The notes: generated by a model not told the origin, from the sequence alone. A DNA stretch of 64,000 nucleotides from Exobacillus caeni (GCF_005747095.1 NZ_SWLG01000004.1:186001-250000); one strand, 5' to 3'. Numbered from the stretch's first letter, positions 1 to 8,034 are shown. Numbers and translations are program-made.

Positions 1-870
1 CAATGGTTCATTGCAAAGAGGGGGCGTGCCTTGAGCTTTATGGCTATCGGTGGATTCTTAAGCTCTGCTGCATTTCCACCTCTTAATGCCTGGATGATCA
101 CCAGTTTCGGATGGCAAACAACATGGAGGATCTGGGGAACAATATTGCTTATTGTGTTCGTTCCGCTAGCATATTTTTTCGTCAGAAATAGGCCGGAGGA
201 TATCGGATTACTGCCTGATGATGCTTCGAATCCGAAGAAGGTAAAGGAAGAGAAAGAAGAGCTTCAGAGCATTGATGAAGACGTAAGCTGGACATTAAAA
301 GAAGCAATGAGAACGAGGGCGTTCTGGCTGATTCTATTCTGTGTAAGCATTCCGGCGCTTGTAAATACTGGCTTGACGTTTCATCTGGTTTCTATTCTCG
401 GGGGCAATGGACTATCGACGACGACTGCTGCTACAGTTCTTAGTATAATGGCTGTTGTAGGCTTTCCTGTTACGATGGTTTCCGGTTTTATTTTAGAGAG
501 AGTAAAGGTTCATATTGTCCTTGCGGTATCGTTTCTCGGGCAGATAACTTTCATTCTGATGCTGAACCATGTAAACACGTTTATATTAGCGGTTTTATTC
601 GGGATTATCTGGGGAATGATCGGCGGTATTGAACGTATTACCTTAAATATCATCTGGCCTGATTACTTTGGCAGGGAGCATCTTGGCAGCATAAAAGGAG
701 TTGCTATGACAACGATGGTAATCGGTTCGGCATTTGGCCCTCTTCCGTTTGGAATAGCCTATGATATTTTTGGCGGATATACCGAGATCCTCTACTTAAC
801 GTTATTGTTTCCGATACTGGGTATTTTTGCGGCGTTATTTGCACCGCCTCCCGAGAGGAATAGCCAATAA
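1..870 (+). CDS. MFS transporter, 5' end outside the window
   Basis: Membrane permease of the major facilitator superfamily. The reading frame is open from the first base, so only the last 289 residues are present and the true start lies upstream. Visible are repeated hydrophobic segments and a charged cytoplasmic loop (about residues 70-100, rich in K and E) that probably separates the two six-helix halves. The segment KRGRALSF, followed by a glycine-rich helix, is typical of the loop 4/5 region of oxalate/monocarboxylate-type MFS carriers. The substrate cannot be told. It ends at a strong hairpin shared with the convergent acetyltransferase gene. Confidence 0.85.
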   Translation, partial: QWFIAKRGRALSFMAIGGFLSSAAFPPLNAWMITSFGWQTTWRIWGTILLIVFVPLAYFFVRNRPEDIGLLPDDASNPKKVKEEKEELQSIDEDVSWTLKEAMRTRAFWLILFCVSIPALVNTGLTFHLVSILGGNGLSTTTAATVLSIMAVVGFPVTMVSGFILERVKVHIVLAVSFLGQITFILMLNHVNTFILAVLFGIIWGMIGGIERITLNIIWPDYFGREHLGSIKGVAMTTMVIGSAFGPLPFGIAYDIFGGYTEILYLTLLFPILGIFAALFAPPPERNSQ

Positions 871-875
871 TAAAG

Positions 876-919
876 AGGTTGACTTTTCCTGTGGTATCAG
901 GGTAGAGTCAACCTTTTTT
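876..919. terminator. Bidirectional terminator between convergent genes
   Basis: A perfect 9-bp stem (AGGTTGACT / AGTCAACCT) is followed by a T-run on the plus strand. It sits between the MFS gene and the convergent acetyltransferase and overlaps the 3' end of the latter. Confidence 0.8.
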
Positions 920-1474
920 AAAATAGTCTTTTTTCAGCAGGGAGTAGAGGTATGCGTCCTCATATCTCCCGTTTACATGATGGTAATCTCTCAGTATTCC
1001 TTCTCTTTTAAACTTAAGTTTATTTAAAACAGCTAAGGCTGGCCGATTTGTTGTTCTTACTACCGCGCTGACTCTGTTCAAGCGCATGCTTTGAAAACCA
1101 AATGGAAGAATAACACTAAGTGCTTCTCTGGAAAACCCTTTTCCCCAGCGGGCGGGAATCATATTTCCCCCCAATTCTGCATGGTGGTTATTTTGGTCCC
1201 ACAACTGAAAACCAATCGTTCCGATAAGTGCACGACTTCTCTTTTCTTCAGCAGCCCACCTGATTGAACTATCTCCGGAAGAATTCCCCTGGTTTAAAAG
1301 ATTCTTCAGGTAATATTCAGCCTCATACCTGTTTTTGATCAAAGGCGTTCCATCATATTGCATAACACTCCTGTTCGATAACAATCGATACAGCTCTTCA
1401 AGGTCAGAGGAACGAAAATTCCTAAACAATAAATGATCGGTTTCTAACTCTGGAAGAACTTTTCTCTGTCTCAC
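908..1474 (-). CDS. GNAT N-acetyltransferase, RimJ/RimL type
   Basis: A 188-residue acetyltransferase that would transfer acetyl from acetyl-CoA to an amine. The N-terminal LETDHLLFRNFRSSDLEELYRLL region and the later signatures (IGTIGFQLW, GKGFSREALSVILPFGF with the CoA pyrophosphate loop, then RTTNRPALAVLNKLKF) match RimJ/RimL-type enzymes that modify ribosomal proteins, peptides or small molecules. The start is GTG with a GAGGTGAG ribosome site just upstream; there is no better ATG. The substrate is unknown. It is one of five GNAT genes in the window. Confidence 0.85.
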   Translation of the reverse strand: MRQRKVLPELETDHLLFRNFRSSDLEELYRLLSNRSVMQYDGTPLIKNRYEAEYYLKNLLNQGNSSGDSSIRWAAEEKRSRALIGTIGFQLWDQNNHHAELGGNMIPARWGKGFSREALSVILPFGFQSMRLNRVSAVVRTTNRPALAVLNKLKFKREGILRDYHHVNGRYEDAYLYSLLKKDYFKKG

Positions 1475-1507
1475 CCTTATCTCACCTCAAAGCATGTAAA
1501 TATGTAA

Positions 1508-1533
1508 AGACAAAGGCAAATTAGCCTTTGTCT
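1508..1533 (-). terminator. Hairpin downstream of yjcZ-like gene
   Basis: A perfect 10-bp stem (AGACAAAGGC / GCCTTTGTCT) lies 8 bases past the small ORF stop. The following T-run is short, so termination strength is uncertain. Confidence 0.55.
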
Positions 1534-1541
1534 AGAGGAGA

Positions 1542-1631
1542 TTAATAAACATAAGCGGCACCAACGATAATCAGTAGGATAAACAATACAACGATTAACG
1601 CGAATCCACGACCATATCCATAGTAGCTCAT
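1542..1631 (-). CDS. YjcZ-family small sporulation protein
   Basis: A 29-residue peptide beginning [13 protein letters not shown] and ending in a single hydrophobic helix ([16 protein letters not shown]). This Tyr/Gly-rich head plus C-terminal membrane helix is the hallmark of the YjcZ family, short spore-associated peptides found in many copies in Bacillaceae. An excellent AAGGAGGT site lies 8 bases upstream of the ATG, a hairpin follows the stop, and a sigma-K-like promoter lies upstream. The exact role is not known for the family; location in the spore coat or a membrane is inferred. Confidence 0.9.
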   Translation of the reverse strand: MSYYGYGRGFALIVVLFILLIIVGAAYVY

Positions 1632-1678
1632 GAAAAAAACCTCCTTGAAGCAAGTTTTGTAAGGTTCTCTTACACTAT

Positions 1679-1706
1679 TATCCTATGAAGGTTTACAAAA
1701 AACGGT
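1679..1706 (-). promoter_or_regulatory. Candidate sigma-K promoter of the YjcZ-like gene
   Basis: On the minus strand the motif AC, 17 bases, then CATAGGATA fits the late mother-cell sigma-K consensus (AC-N16/17-CATANNNTA). It lies about 50 bp upstream of the small peptide start, consistent with late sporulation expression. Based on sequence only. Confidence 0.55.
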
Positions 1707-1757
1707 TGGGCGAAAAAGCAGGGCTACTGCGGAAATTATGGTAAACGAATAAAGAGA

Positions 1758-2753
1758 TCAAACCATTTGTAAACCTATTTTTTTTCGTACATTTGCTATA
1801 AGCTGTTGTGCTGAATCCTTTGCCTTTATTTTCCCGTCCAGCAATATACCTTCTGCATCATGATCAGTTATTCCCCTTAGTCGTTCCTGGAACGGTTCAA
1901 TGATCGAAAGAATAGAACTCGTTAAAGAAGCCTTGCAATCCACACAACCAATTTCAGCCTGAAGGCATTGTTTCTTAATTGCGTTCAAACGGTCTCCATC
2001 CGTAAAATAACTATGAAGGTGAAAGACGTTACAACCGTTTTTAGTAGGATTACCGGGATCATTCTTATAAACGCGCTTTGGATCGGAATAGGCTTTTTTT
2101 GTTTTTTTATTAATCTCTGTAGGAGAGTCATCCATTGAGACAAATGAATCCTGGGAATCCGATTTGCTCATTTTACCCTGGCCCGAAAGTGACGGAATTC
2201 GAACTGCATTTTCCTTGATAGGCTGGGGGAGTGGAAAGGTTTCTCCATATAGTAGGTTGAATTTCCTGACAATTGTTCTTGCGATTTCAAGATGGACAAG
2301 CTGGTCATCTCCAACAGGGACATAATCTCCGTTATGAATCAAGATGTCTGCTGTCATCAAAACCGGATAACCGACCAGTCCGTAGTTTACATTGTCAGGA
2401 TGCTTTTTTGCCTTTTCTTTAAAAGTGGGGCATCTTAGCAGATCACCAAGAGGCATGACCATACTTAAATAAGTATGAAGCTCGGAAATTTCTGGAGCTA
2501 TGCTTGATTGGGCATAAAAAACGGAACGTTCCGGGTCAAGTCCTGCAGCGAGATAATGCCTTGCAATTTGTAATACATTTTTCTTAAGGTTTTCTGGGTT
2601 TGGATGAGTTGTCAGGGAATGAAGGTCTGCTATAAAAAAATGGGCATGGTAATCTTCCTGCAGGTTGATCAGCCCTTTCATTCCGCCATAATAGTTTCCG
2701 ATGTGCAGGTTTCCTGTCGGCCTGATTCCTGAGACGATTTTTTTTCTATTCAT
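1758..2753 (-). CDS. trpS: Tryptophanyl-tRNA synthetase
   Basis: Cytoplasmic class I aminoacyl-tRNA synthetase charging tRNA-Trp with tryptophan. At 331 residues it is of normal bacterial length. The ATP-binding HIGH-type signature is TGNLHIGNYYG (residues 13-23) and the KMSKS loop is GKMSKSDSQ in the middle of the protein. Start is ATG with GGAGGG 8 bases upstream. The mRNA leader carries a T-box riboswitch with a UGG specifier and, between the T-box terminator and this gene, a short Trp-codon-containing ORF that overlaps the trpS start codon. Expression is therefore expected to rise when tRNA-Trp is uncharged. Confidence 0.97.
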   Translation of the reverse strand: MNRKKIVSGIRPTGNLHIGNYYGGMKGLINLQEDYHAHFFIADLHSLTTHPNPENLKKNVLQIARHYLAAGLDPERSVFYAQSSIAPEISELHTYLSMVMPLGDLLRCPTFKEKAKKHPDNVNYGLVGYPVLMTADILIHNGDYVPVGDDQLVHLEIARTIVRKFNLLYGETFPLPQPIKENAVRIPSLSGQGKMSKSDSQDSFVSMDDSPTEINKKTKKAYSDPKRVYKNDPGNPTKNGCNVFHLHSYFTDGDRLNAIKKQCLQAEIGCVDCKASLTSSILSIIEPFQERLRGITDHDAEGILLDGKIKAKDSAQQLIANVRKKIGLQMV

Positions 2754-2826
2754 TGAAATCCCTCCATGAGTGTTTTGGATTTATAGTTCTGGTTAATGTT
2801 TGGATATACCACCAGCCATCTGTCAT
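2746..2826 (-). CDS. Putative Trp-rich leader peptide overlapping trpS
   Basis: A 26-codon ORF starting MTDGWWYIQT and containing three Trp codons (two adjacent at positions 5-6, one at 21). AAAGGATGTG, close to the ideal AAAGGAGGTG, precedes the ATG at good spacing; another in-frame ATG lies two codons earlier. Its stop lies just inside trpS (start and stop interlock as ATGAATAG), and the trpS ribosome site GGAGGG lies within its codons 21-23. Ribosomes on this ORF must therefore cross or block the trpS site. The layout recalls rtpLP, the Trp-sensing leader peptide of the B. subtilis anti-TRAP operon. Alternatively it is a conserved small protein or a chance ORF. Translation is not demonstrated. 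Confidence 0.5.
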   Translation of the reverse strand: MTDGWWYIQTLTRTINPKHSWRDFNE

Positions 2827-2958
2827 TGTCATCACATCCTTTCAATATTAGGCAGTTTATTGGGCTCAGGCGAGTCGGTTGCAACTAAAGCTTCTTACAT
2901 GAAGAGCATGACGAAACTTCAGCCACATCCGAGGCCGCCCTTTAAAGCACAGCTGAGC

Positions 2959-3003
2959 AAAAAATAAAAAAAGGGTCCCCGTCCAGTAAAGGACGGAAGA
3001 CCC
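2959..3003 (-). terminator. T-box-controlled terminator
   Basis: Stem GGGTC..CCGTCC / GGACGG..GACCC with a long T-run on the minus strand. The 5' arm overlaps the T-box core, so antiterminator and terminator are mutually exclusive. Confidence 0.88.
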
Positions 3004-3236
3004 GTGGTGCCACCTTCATTAGCTTGAATTAATTCAAGCCCGCTCGAAGTATCGGTTGCGCTGCAACGAATACTGGTCTCTTTTAACGATGAGACAATTC
3101 GCCAAAGCCTACTAGTTTCCCGTTCGGTTTGGAGCTCGGAAGCCCATTCAACAAAATGTCCGCACTGATTTTCACCAACCATCAGCTCTCTGAAGCTTTC
3201 ATTTTGTTTACTCTTCTTCCTCTATGCTTCTTTTCC
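2959..3236 (-). promoter_or_regulatory. T-box riboswitch, tryptophan specific, upstream of trpS
   Basis: Transcribed leader that senses uncharged tRNA-Trp. Seen on the minus strand: a stem I region with AGAGAGC and GGTTGGTG elements, a specifier loop reading GAATGGGC with UGG (Trp) at 3144-3146, and the T-box core GGTGGCACCACGGG at 3001-3014. The UGGC of the T-box would pair with a GCCA tRNA end, as expected for tRNA-Trp. A terminator follows immediately. Confidence 0.93.
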
Positions 3237-3242
3237 TTATAT

Positions 3243-3271
3243 TGTATATAGTTTATTCCAGCCTTTTTCAA
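3243..3271 (-). promoter_or_regulatory. Sigma-A promoter of the trpS leader
   Basis: TTGAAA, 17-bp spacer, TATACA on the minus strand. The predicted start site is near 3236, exactly where the T-box stem I begins. Confidence 0.7.
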
Positions 3272-3282
3272 AAATCAACATT

Positions 3283-3444
3283 TTATTGAAAATCATCAGG
3301 GCTTTTTTCCTCTTGTTCATCAAATGGTTCTGGTGTTTCCTCTGTATCAGGGTTGTTCGGATCAATATCGTCAGGGCTTTTTTCTTCATCCATGTCGGTA
3401 AGAGGGGATGTGTTCCTTTCATCATCACGCTTTTTTTTATCCAT
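3283..3444 (-). CDS. Small acidic protein of unknown function
   Basis: A 53-residue, very hydrophilic and acidic protein starting MDKKKRDDERN, with the heptad EEKSPDD occurring twice (middle and near the C-terminus) and many D, E, P and N residues. No membrane segment or known domain. The ATG has a strong GGAGGTGAT site upstream. A longer overlapping frame exists, but it lacks this spacing and has unlikely composition, so this frame is preferred. It is probably intrinsically disordered; I cannot assign a function. Confidence 0.65.
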   Translation of the reverse strand: MDKKKRDDERNTSPLTDMDEEKSPDDIDPNNPDTEETPEPFDEQEEKSPDDFQ

Positions 3445-3512
3445 TGAAAATCACCTCCATGATTTATACAGTTTAATTCCTTTATAGCCATGAACTAAAA
3501 CATGAAAAAGAA

Positions 3513-3622
3513 GATGACTCATAAAGGCCTGCTCCCTCCGTTTGCACACAATCTAGCTATACATAGTACAAGTTGTTTCTAGATAGGTGTTGGAGGGGCC
3601 GACACATTCATTTTGAGTCATC
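3513..3622. repeat. TGACTCA-flanked hairpin repeat, copy 1
   Basis: A 110-bp element bounded by GATGACTCA and TGAGTCATC, with inner imperfect inverted arms (CCCTCCGTTTGCACA... against ...GGTGTTGGAGGGGCC). It lies directly downstream of the M4 protease gene and probably serves as its terminator. Related copies are at 30505-30607 and 40207-40317, with a half copy near 16150. Confidence 0.65.
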
Positions 3623-3635
3623 CCCGACATTAACC

Positions 3636-5327
3636 TTATTCGGTTATGCCAACTTGATTCAGTCCATCTTCTGTGGCTACAGCTTCTGCGCTTCCTTCAC
3701 CGTAAATATCAACTGCTGATTGAATCAGTGCTTTTCTAGCATCGCTGAAATTAGAATCAGCTGTTAAATAGACAGTGAGTGCACGATAATAAATCTGTCC
3801 CAGTTTATGCTTTCCGATTTGTTCGCCAGTCAGATAAGCGGCATGGTTAATAATGGAGGAATTAATATGGACACCGCCATTATCTAACCCAACTGGAAGG
3901 TCATAAAATTCACTCATATTGGAAGGATACATTCCATCACCGTTTCCATATGGGGCATAGGCTGAACCAACAGGATATTTACTCGGATCGCTCAAACTTC
4001 GCAGGGATGTTCTTCCTGATGCAACAGCATCAGGCGCCATGACATCTTCTCCGACTTCCCAGTCATCCGCATCGACAAGAGCTCCGAAAATATCTGAGAA
4101 GGCCTCATTCAGCGCACCGGATTGGAAACGGTATTTTAGCCCTGCAGAGTGGGTTGTCACACCATGGGTCATCTCGTGGGCAGCTACATCGAGCCCTGCA
4201 GAAAGCGGGATAAAGAAGCTTCCGTCACCATCACCATATGTCATTTGATAACCGTTCCAGAAAGCATTGTTATAGTTATCGCCATAGTGGACACTCGACT
4301 TAATCGCCATGCCTTCGCCGTCGATCGAATTGCGGCCATGTTCATTTTTGTAATACTTGTACACTTCTTCTGAATTGTAGTGAGCATCTACCGCAGGACG
4401 GTCGTATTGAGTGTTCCAGGAGTTATCATTATCAGAGAAAAGCTCCCCTGGAAGCTGGACACTGCTTGAGCGCCACTGGTTTTTAAAGTCATAGGTGTAT
4501 ATTCCTTCAATATCCTCATGTGTTTTGTCATATAAGTAGAACTCAGTACCTTCTCTATCTTTTTTATCGTTTTTAAGAGTGGTATGTAATTTGCGTTGAG
4601 TGCCAAGAATACCAGTTCCTGTTCCTTCTGTTGCTTTATAGCCATCAGCATGCATCAATGCATTATATTGATCAATAACGGCACCCGTTTTCGCATCGAC
4701 GAACACGAACCAGTTACCTGGTTTTTCTCCGAGGAAATTTACATTCACTTTATAAGCCAGATAGTTTTGTCCATCATATGGATAAATGACAAGTTCAGTT
4801 GCTGGTTCATAATCAAGCTGATCTGGAGCGTTAACTGACTTTTTAGCTTTGCTGAGCGCCACTGAACCAGAAAGTTCTGGAGTTGTAGAAACTGCTGTAT
4901 CTTCAACAGATTGATTATAGTAACCGTTAACAGACTTTACAGCATTATTCTCATCGAAATGAACAATTACCTCTGAACCTTCTACTGGTATACCGTCTTT
5001 TGTTTGCTGAAATCGGACATGCGTCATACCAAGCTTATCTTCAATTTGCTTTGTTGATTTCAAACTTGCTGTTGGATTTTTTATTTTAACCTTTTCTTTA
5101 TTGTTTTCAAGATACTTAAGTGCCTCCTGAGGAGTGCTTGCTTTTTGCATAGCAGACTGTTTTTCAACAACAAAGAGCGGTTTATTCCCTTTTTCGATTC
5201 CGTATTTTTGGGCGATCGCCTCTGTAGTAGTTTGTTTTTGAACAGCCTGGCCTTGAATCGGGGAAAGAGTTCCTGCAAGGAGTGCAGAGGATAAAGCGAT
5301 CACTGGAATAATTCGTTTTTTCTTCAA
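3636..5327 (-). CDS. Secreted M4 (thermolysin-like) neutral metalloprotease
   Basis: Extracellular zinc endopeptidase made as a prepro-enzyme of 563 residues, normal for the family. A Sec signal peptide (MKKKRIIPVIALSSALLAG) is followed by an FTP/PepSY propeptide (about 35-220) that acts as inhibitor and chaperone, and the catalytic domain. Zinc and catalytic residues are visible: HEMTH at 384-388, third ligand E408 in GALNEAFSD (24 residues on, as in thermolysin), and the transition-state histidine in GGVHIN (H487). The start is TTG with a perfect AGGAGG site; no ATG fits. It has its own sigma-A-like promoter, and a repeat element follows the stop. Likely a scavenging protease of the NprB/NprE type. 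Confidence 0.95.
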   Translation of the reverse strand: MKKKRIIPVIALSSALLAGTLSPIQGQAVQKQTTTEAIAQKYGIEKGNKPLFVVEKQSAMQKASTPQEALKYLENNKEKVKIKNPTASLKSTKQIEDKLGMTHVRFQQTKDGIPVEGSEVIVHFDENNAVKSVNGYYNQSVEDTAVSTTPELSGSVALSKAKKSVNAPDQLDYEPATELVIYPYDGQNYLAYKVNVNFLGEKPGNWFVFVDAKTGAVIDQYNALMHADGYKATEGTGTGILGTQRKLHTTLKNDKKDREGTEFYLYDKTHEDIEGIYTYDFKNQWRSSSVQLPGELFSDNDNSWNTQYDRPAVDAHYNSEEVYKYYKNEHGRNSIDGEGMAIKSSVHYGDNYNNAFWNGYQMTYGDGDGSFFIPLSAGLDVAAHEMTHGVTTHSAGLKYRFQSGALNEAFSDIFGALVDADDWEVGEDVMAPDAVASGRTSLRSLSDPSKYPVGSAYAPYGNGDGMYPSNMSEFYDLPVGLDNGGVHINSSIINHAAYLTGEQIGKHKLGQIYYRALTVYLTADSNFSDARKALIQSAVDIYGEGSAEAVATEDGLNQVGITE

Positions 5328-5357
5328 GAAAATACCTCCTCAATATTTGTAATACCA

Positions 5358-5387
5358 AGTATAGGGGATATTTTCGAAAAATGTCAG
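5358..5387 (-). promoter_or_regulatory. Promoter of the M4 protease gene
   Basis: CTGACA, 18 bp, TATACT on the minus strand, about 30 bp before the TTG start. An 8-bp perfect inverted repeat (TTATTTCG / CGAAATAA, 5424-5444) lies about 40 bp upstream of the -35 and could be an operator; that role is inference. Confidence 0.55.
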
Positions 5388-5515
5388 ATTCTATTCGGAC
5401 TATTTTATATTTTCAGAACATAATTATTTCGTCCCGCGAAATAAAAAGGTATAGATAAATAGGCTCTGTATTTAGGAGAATATAAATAGGAGGTATTACC
5501 CATGTGAGCGAATGG

Positions 5516-5541
5516 AAAAGCCTGCATTTCTGCAAGCTTTT
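5516..5541 (-). terminator. Terminator of the DUF3889 gene
   Basis: Near-perfect palindrome AAAAGC-TGCA / TGCA-GCTTTT directly after the stop codon. Confidence 0.65.
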
Positions 5542-5543
5542 AG

Positions 5544-5879
5544 CTAAGAAAGTTCTTTAATTTTAACTAAAACAGGCTGTCCGGTTGAGGGATTGTGAAT
5601 TACTTTAACCTCGAGTTCTTTTGTTGTTTCTCCTTTGCTTAATTTCACGTTAAACGTGTGCTGTACATTTCCTTCTTCCGTTTTACTCTTTTCCTTAAAA
5701 AGAAAATCTGTCTCTTTCCAGTCTGGATATTTTTCTTTTACAGCCTGGAGAGCGATTTTACCCCATTTAGCGTATTCTGGTTCTTGTTCTTTTTTATCTT
5801 CTGCTGCGTTTGCTGCAAGGGGAACGAGCAGTATAAAGGATAAAACAATAAGTAAAGCCATTCGGAAAAATCGATTCAA
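5544..5879 (-). CDS. Secreted DUF3889 protein (YqzG/YhdC-like)
   Basis: A 111-residue exported protein. Residues 1-26 form a signal peptide ending in an AANA motif, followed by a small domain with YAKWGKIALQAVKEKYPDW, the characteristic opening of the DUF3889 family found in Bacillus YqzG and YhdC. A good GGAGG-type ribosome site precedes the ATG. It is probably a small PepSY-like extracellular protein; its function is unknown. It is monocistronic, with a hairpin after the stop. Confidence 0.8.
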   Translation of the reverse strand: MNRFFRMALLIVLSFILLVPLAANAAEDKKEQEPEYAKWGKIALQAVKEKYPDWKETDFLFKEKSKTEEGNVQHTFNVKLSKGETTKELEVKVIHNPSTGQPVLVKIKELS

Positions 5880-5948
5880 TTTTCACTCCTCCTTTTGGAA
5901 TAGTTTGTTATTTCCCTCCAAAATTTATGAGTGATTGAACTGGCAATT

Positions 5949-6827
5949 TTATCCGAACCGGACGGTTATGTATCGAGTGGCATAATCGTCCATTTGCTGG
6001 AAATATTCATCCAAAGAAACCTTCTGTTCAACAAATTCCTCATTAAACACTCTTATTTCGGTACCGGACTCTGCTTCACGATTAGCATAAGAGAAACGGT
6101 ACAGGTATTTAAATCCAGGACGGGTAGCCGGAGCCATCAAGTAAGGCATGCGAGTTGCTCCGGGTTTCATCCTCTGTTTTAACGATTCGATGATCCCTTC
6201 TGGAGTCTTGATTCCTATCCCATGTCCAAAATAAGTTCCGTCGCCCATATCCACTCCATTTTCACCTTGCCACTGCGGTGTCATGGGGTTAACATCGGGG
6301 TTTTTAAAATAACGAATATCACCCGGAAGATAGTCCTCAGGAATCCGGTGGACAATAGCAAGATCCTTGTCGTATTTCCATCCCCAGAGAAACATGTTCG
6401 CAAATAGGCGATTAAAATTCTGCTCAGGCAAGACCTGTAAAGTTGCTCTATATAAAATCATGATCATTGCTGTCGCACATTCAAAAGCATACATTTCTCC
6501 GTTAACAAAAATATCATTAATAGCAACGGAAGCAGGTACGCCCGGCTTGAGGCGGAAGCCCCCGTTTTCAGTTAAGTCCCAATAAGCAGGATTACACCGG
6601 GAAGTGTAAAAATCTGCAAATTGTGCTCGGCTCTGGAAAAGAGCTTTGGCACTATCGATGATTGCCAGTCTCATTCTAACCTCGAATTCGAGTTCAGATT
6701 CAGAACTAAAGTAATAAACAGCCCGGCTGTTCGCCATGATCGCAATAATTTTATTGGCAATCGGCCCGCCTGGCAGGCCGTTGCTTAAAGATTCAGGTGA
6801 AACGGGCCTTCCTGCGATATTAATCAT
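5949..6827 (-). CDS. tgl: Spore protein-glutamine gamma-glutamyltransferase
   Basis: Spore coat transglutaminase forming epsilon-(gamma-glutamyl)lysine cross-links between coat proteins. The catalytic cysteine lies in YAFECATA (C117), and a later FGHGIGI segment matches the histidine region of B. subtilis Tgl; the conserved stretch YFKNPDVNPMTPQWQGEN is also present. Length is 292 residues, longer than the 245 of B. subtilis because of a C-terminal extension. The start is the ATG after GAAGGAGG, six codons inside the longest frame. It overlaps the upstream unknown gene by 8 bp, so the two are translationally coupled. Confidence 0.93.
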   Translation of the reverse strand: MINIAGRPVSPESLSNGLPGGPIANKIIAIMANSRAVYYFSSESELEFEVRMRLAIIDSAKALFQSRAQFADFYTSRCNPAYWDLTENGGFRLKPGVPASVAINDIFVNGEMYAFECATAMIMILYRATLQVLPEQNFNRLFANMFLWGWKYDKDLAIVHRIPEDYLPGDIRYFKNPDVNPMTPQWQGENGVDMGDGTYFGHGIGIKTPEGIIESLKQRMKPGATRMPYLMAPATRPGFKYLYRFSYANREAESGTEIRVFNEEFVEQKVSLDEYFQQMDDYATRYITVRFG

Positions 6828-7803
6828 GTGTTTCCTCCTTCGCAAGGGCTAGTTGCTCGTGGAAAGGAGTCTGTATCCACTGTTGCCATCGGGTGAGATC
6901 GTGTTTTCTTAGACGGAAGGAATAAGTTGAAAGCATGATTTGCTCTTTATTCGATATTTTATAATAAGCGTTTAAAAGCTGTTCTTCGGTGTCTGTTAAT
7001 AAACCGAGGATTCCCCCAGTGTTAAGGTTAGCCGGCCTGCCAAGATATTTAGCATCAAGTGCCACTTCATATGGGACAGGATGTTTGGCCGTATCCAGAC
7101 TTTCCCCGTTATAAAACAAGTACGGCAGGTTTGCTTCATACCATCGCAAAAATAAGGTGTGATTTGCTTCTGAATTATTGTCTTCGTTGATTTCAGGGAT
7201 GAACCGAAGAAGCTGTGTGCAAAAATCTACGTCTTCTGAATCAGCCGATCGAAAATACTCAGCGATATAAACCATTGCAGAAGGCTCCCTTGCTTCGAAA
7301 AGGGACCAGGTCAAGTAATGGTAGGAATGATTATTCTTATTGCGAACAAACATGAGGTCCACGACATCCTCGAGGATTGTCTGCTCTCGATAAATCGTAG
7401 TTAACAGGCTTGCACATCTGTCGATTACGAGCCGATAGTCCATCGATAGGTTTTCATTTTTTCCTGTCAACAACATCCAGCTCAATATGCTGTGGAGATG
7501 CTGTGGTTCATCACAAATTGCATACATAGTTTCAGGTTCAGGTGTACGCCTTTCAGACAGGATGTCATTAACAATGGACAGGGCGGTTTTGTTTCTTTCG
7601 TTAAGGTATCGGATCAACGAACGAGAAGAAAGTTCATCCCGTAAAAGATACAGGGTGGCGAACTCAATGCTGGAATGATTCAATAATTGAACTGATTGCT
7701 TTTCGTTTCTTTCCACTGCTTTTACGAATGCTTTTTTGAGTTTCTCGTTTCCGTACTTCGTTCTAATTTCTTCGAAAGATTGGATAGATGAGGAAGGGCC
7801 CAT
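6820..7803 (-). CDS. Unknown protein co-transcribed with tgl
   Basis: A 327-residue soluble, mainly helical protein that I do not recognise. It starts MGPSSSIQSFEEIRTKYG, following a strong AAAGGAGG site, and shows leucine-rich helical stretches that may form HEAT-like repeats, but no clear domain motif, signal peptide or membrane segment. Its stop lies inside the first codons of tgl (8-bp overlap), so coupling to the transglutaminase is likely. By context it may be a spore coat or mother-cell protein, perhaps a Tgl partner; this is inference only. Confidence 0.75.
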   Translation of the reverse strand: MGPSSSIQSFEEIRTKYGNEKLKKAFVKAVERNEKQSVQLLNHSSIEFATLYLLRDELSSRSLIRYLNERNKTALSIVNDILSERRTPEPETMYAICDEPQHLHSILSWMLLTGKNENLSMDYRLVIDRCASLLTTIYREQTILEDVVDLMFVRNKNNHSYHYLTWSLFEAREPSAMVYIAEYFRSADSEDVDFCTQLLRFIPEINEDNNSEANHTLFLRWYEANLPYLFYNGESLDTAKHPVPYEVALDAKYLGRPANLNTGGILGLLTDTEEQLLNAYYKISNKEQIMLSTYSFRLRKHDLTRWQQWIQTPFHEQLALAKEETHD

Positions 7804-7926
7804 TTCTTTTCCTCCTTTCAAAACAATCATGATATTACATTCGTATTCATTATGAATAAGGTTCATACTGAACTTCTCTTAAACCTGGACGCTGGAAGGA
7901 GGATAAATTAAAAAAATTAAAAATTT

Positions 7927-7958
7927 TGCAACCTTTAGGAAAAATTTCCGTCTATAAT
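7927..7958 (+). promoter_or_regulatory. ECF sigma promoter of the permease operon
   Basis: TGCAACCTTT, then CGTCTATAA, with exactly 16 bases between AAC and CGTC: the layout of ECF (SigW/X/M/V-type) promoters. The same -35 (TGCAACCTTT) and CGTC at the same spacing precede the ECF sigma gene at 13358-13936, suggesting that sigma factor drives this operon. Confidence 0.7.
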
Positions 7959-8034
7959 GGTGTAGGAAGATTGGCACAGATCAAGCTGTTAAAAAAACAG
8001 AAAATCGCGGGTTATTAGGAGGGACATAAACTTA

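Noticed and set aside
3237-3491. 84-residue minus-strand frame overlapping the small acidic protein
   Set aside because: Poor composition, and its start lies upstream of the clear ribosome site that serves the acidic ORF in another frame.
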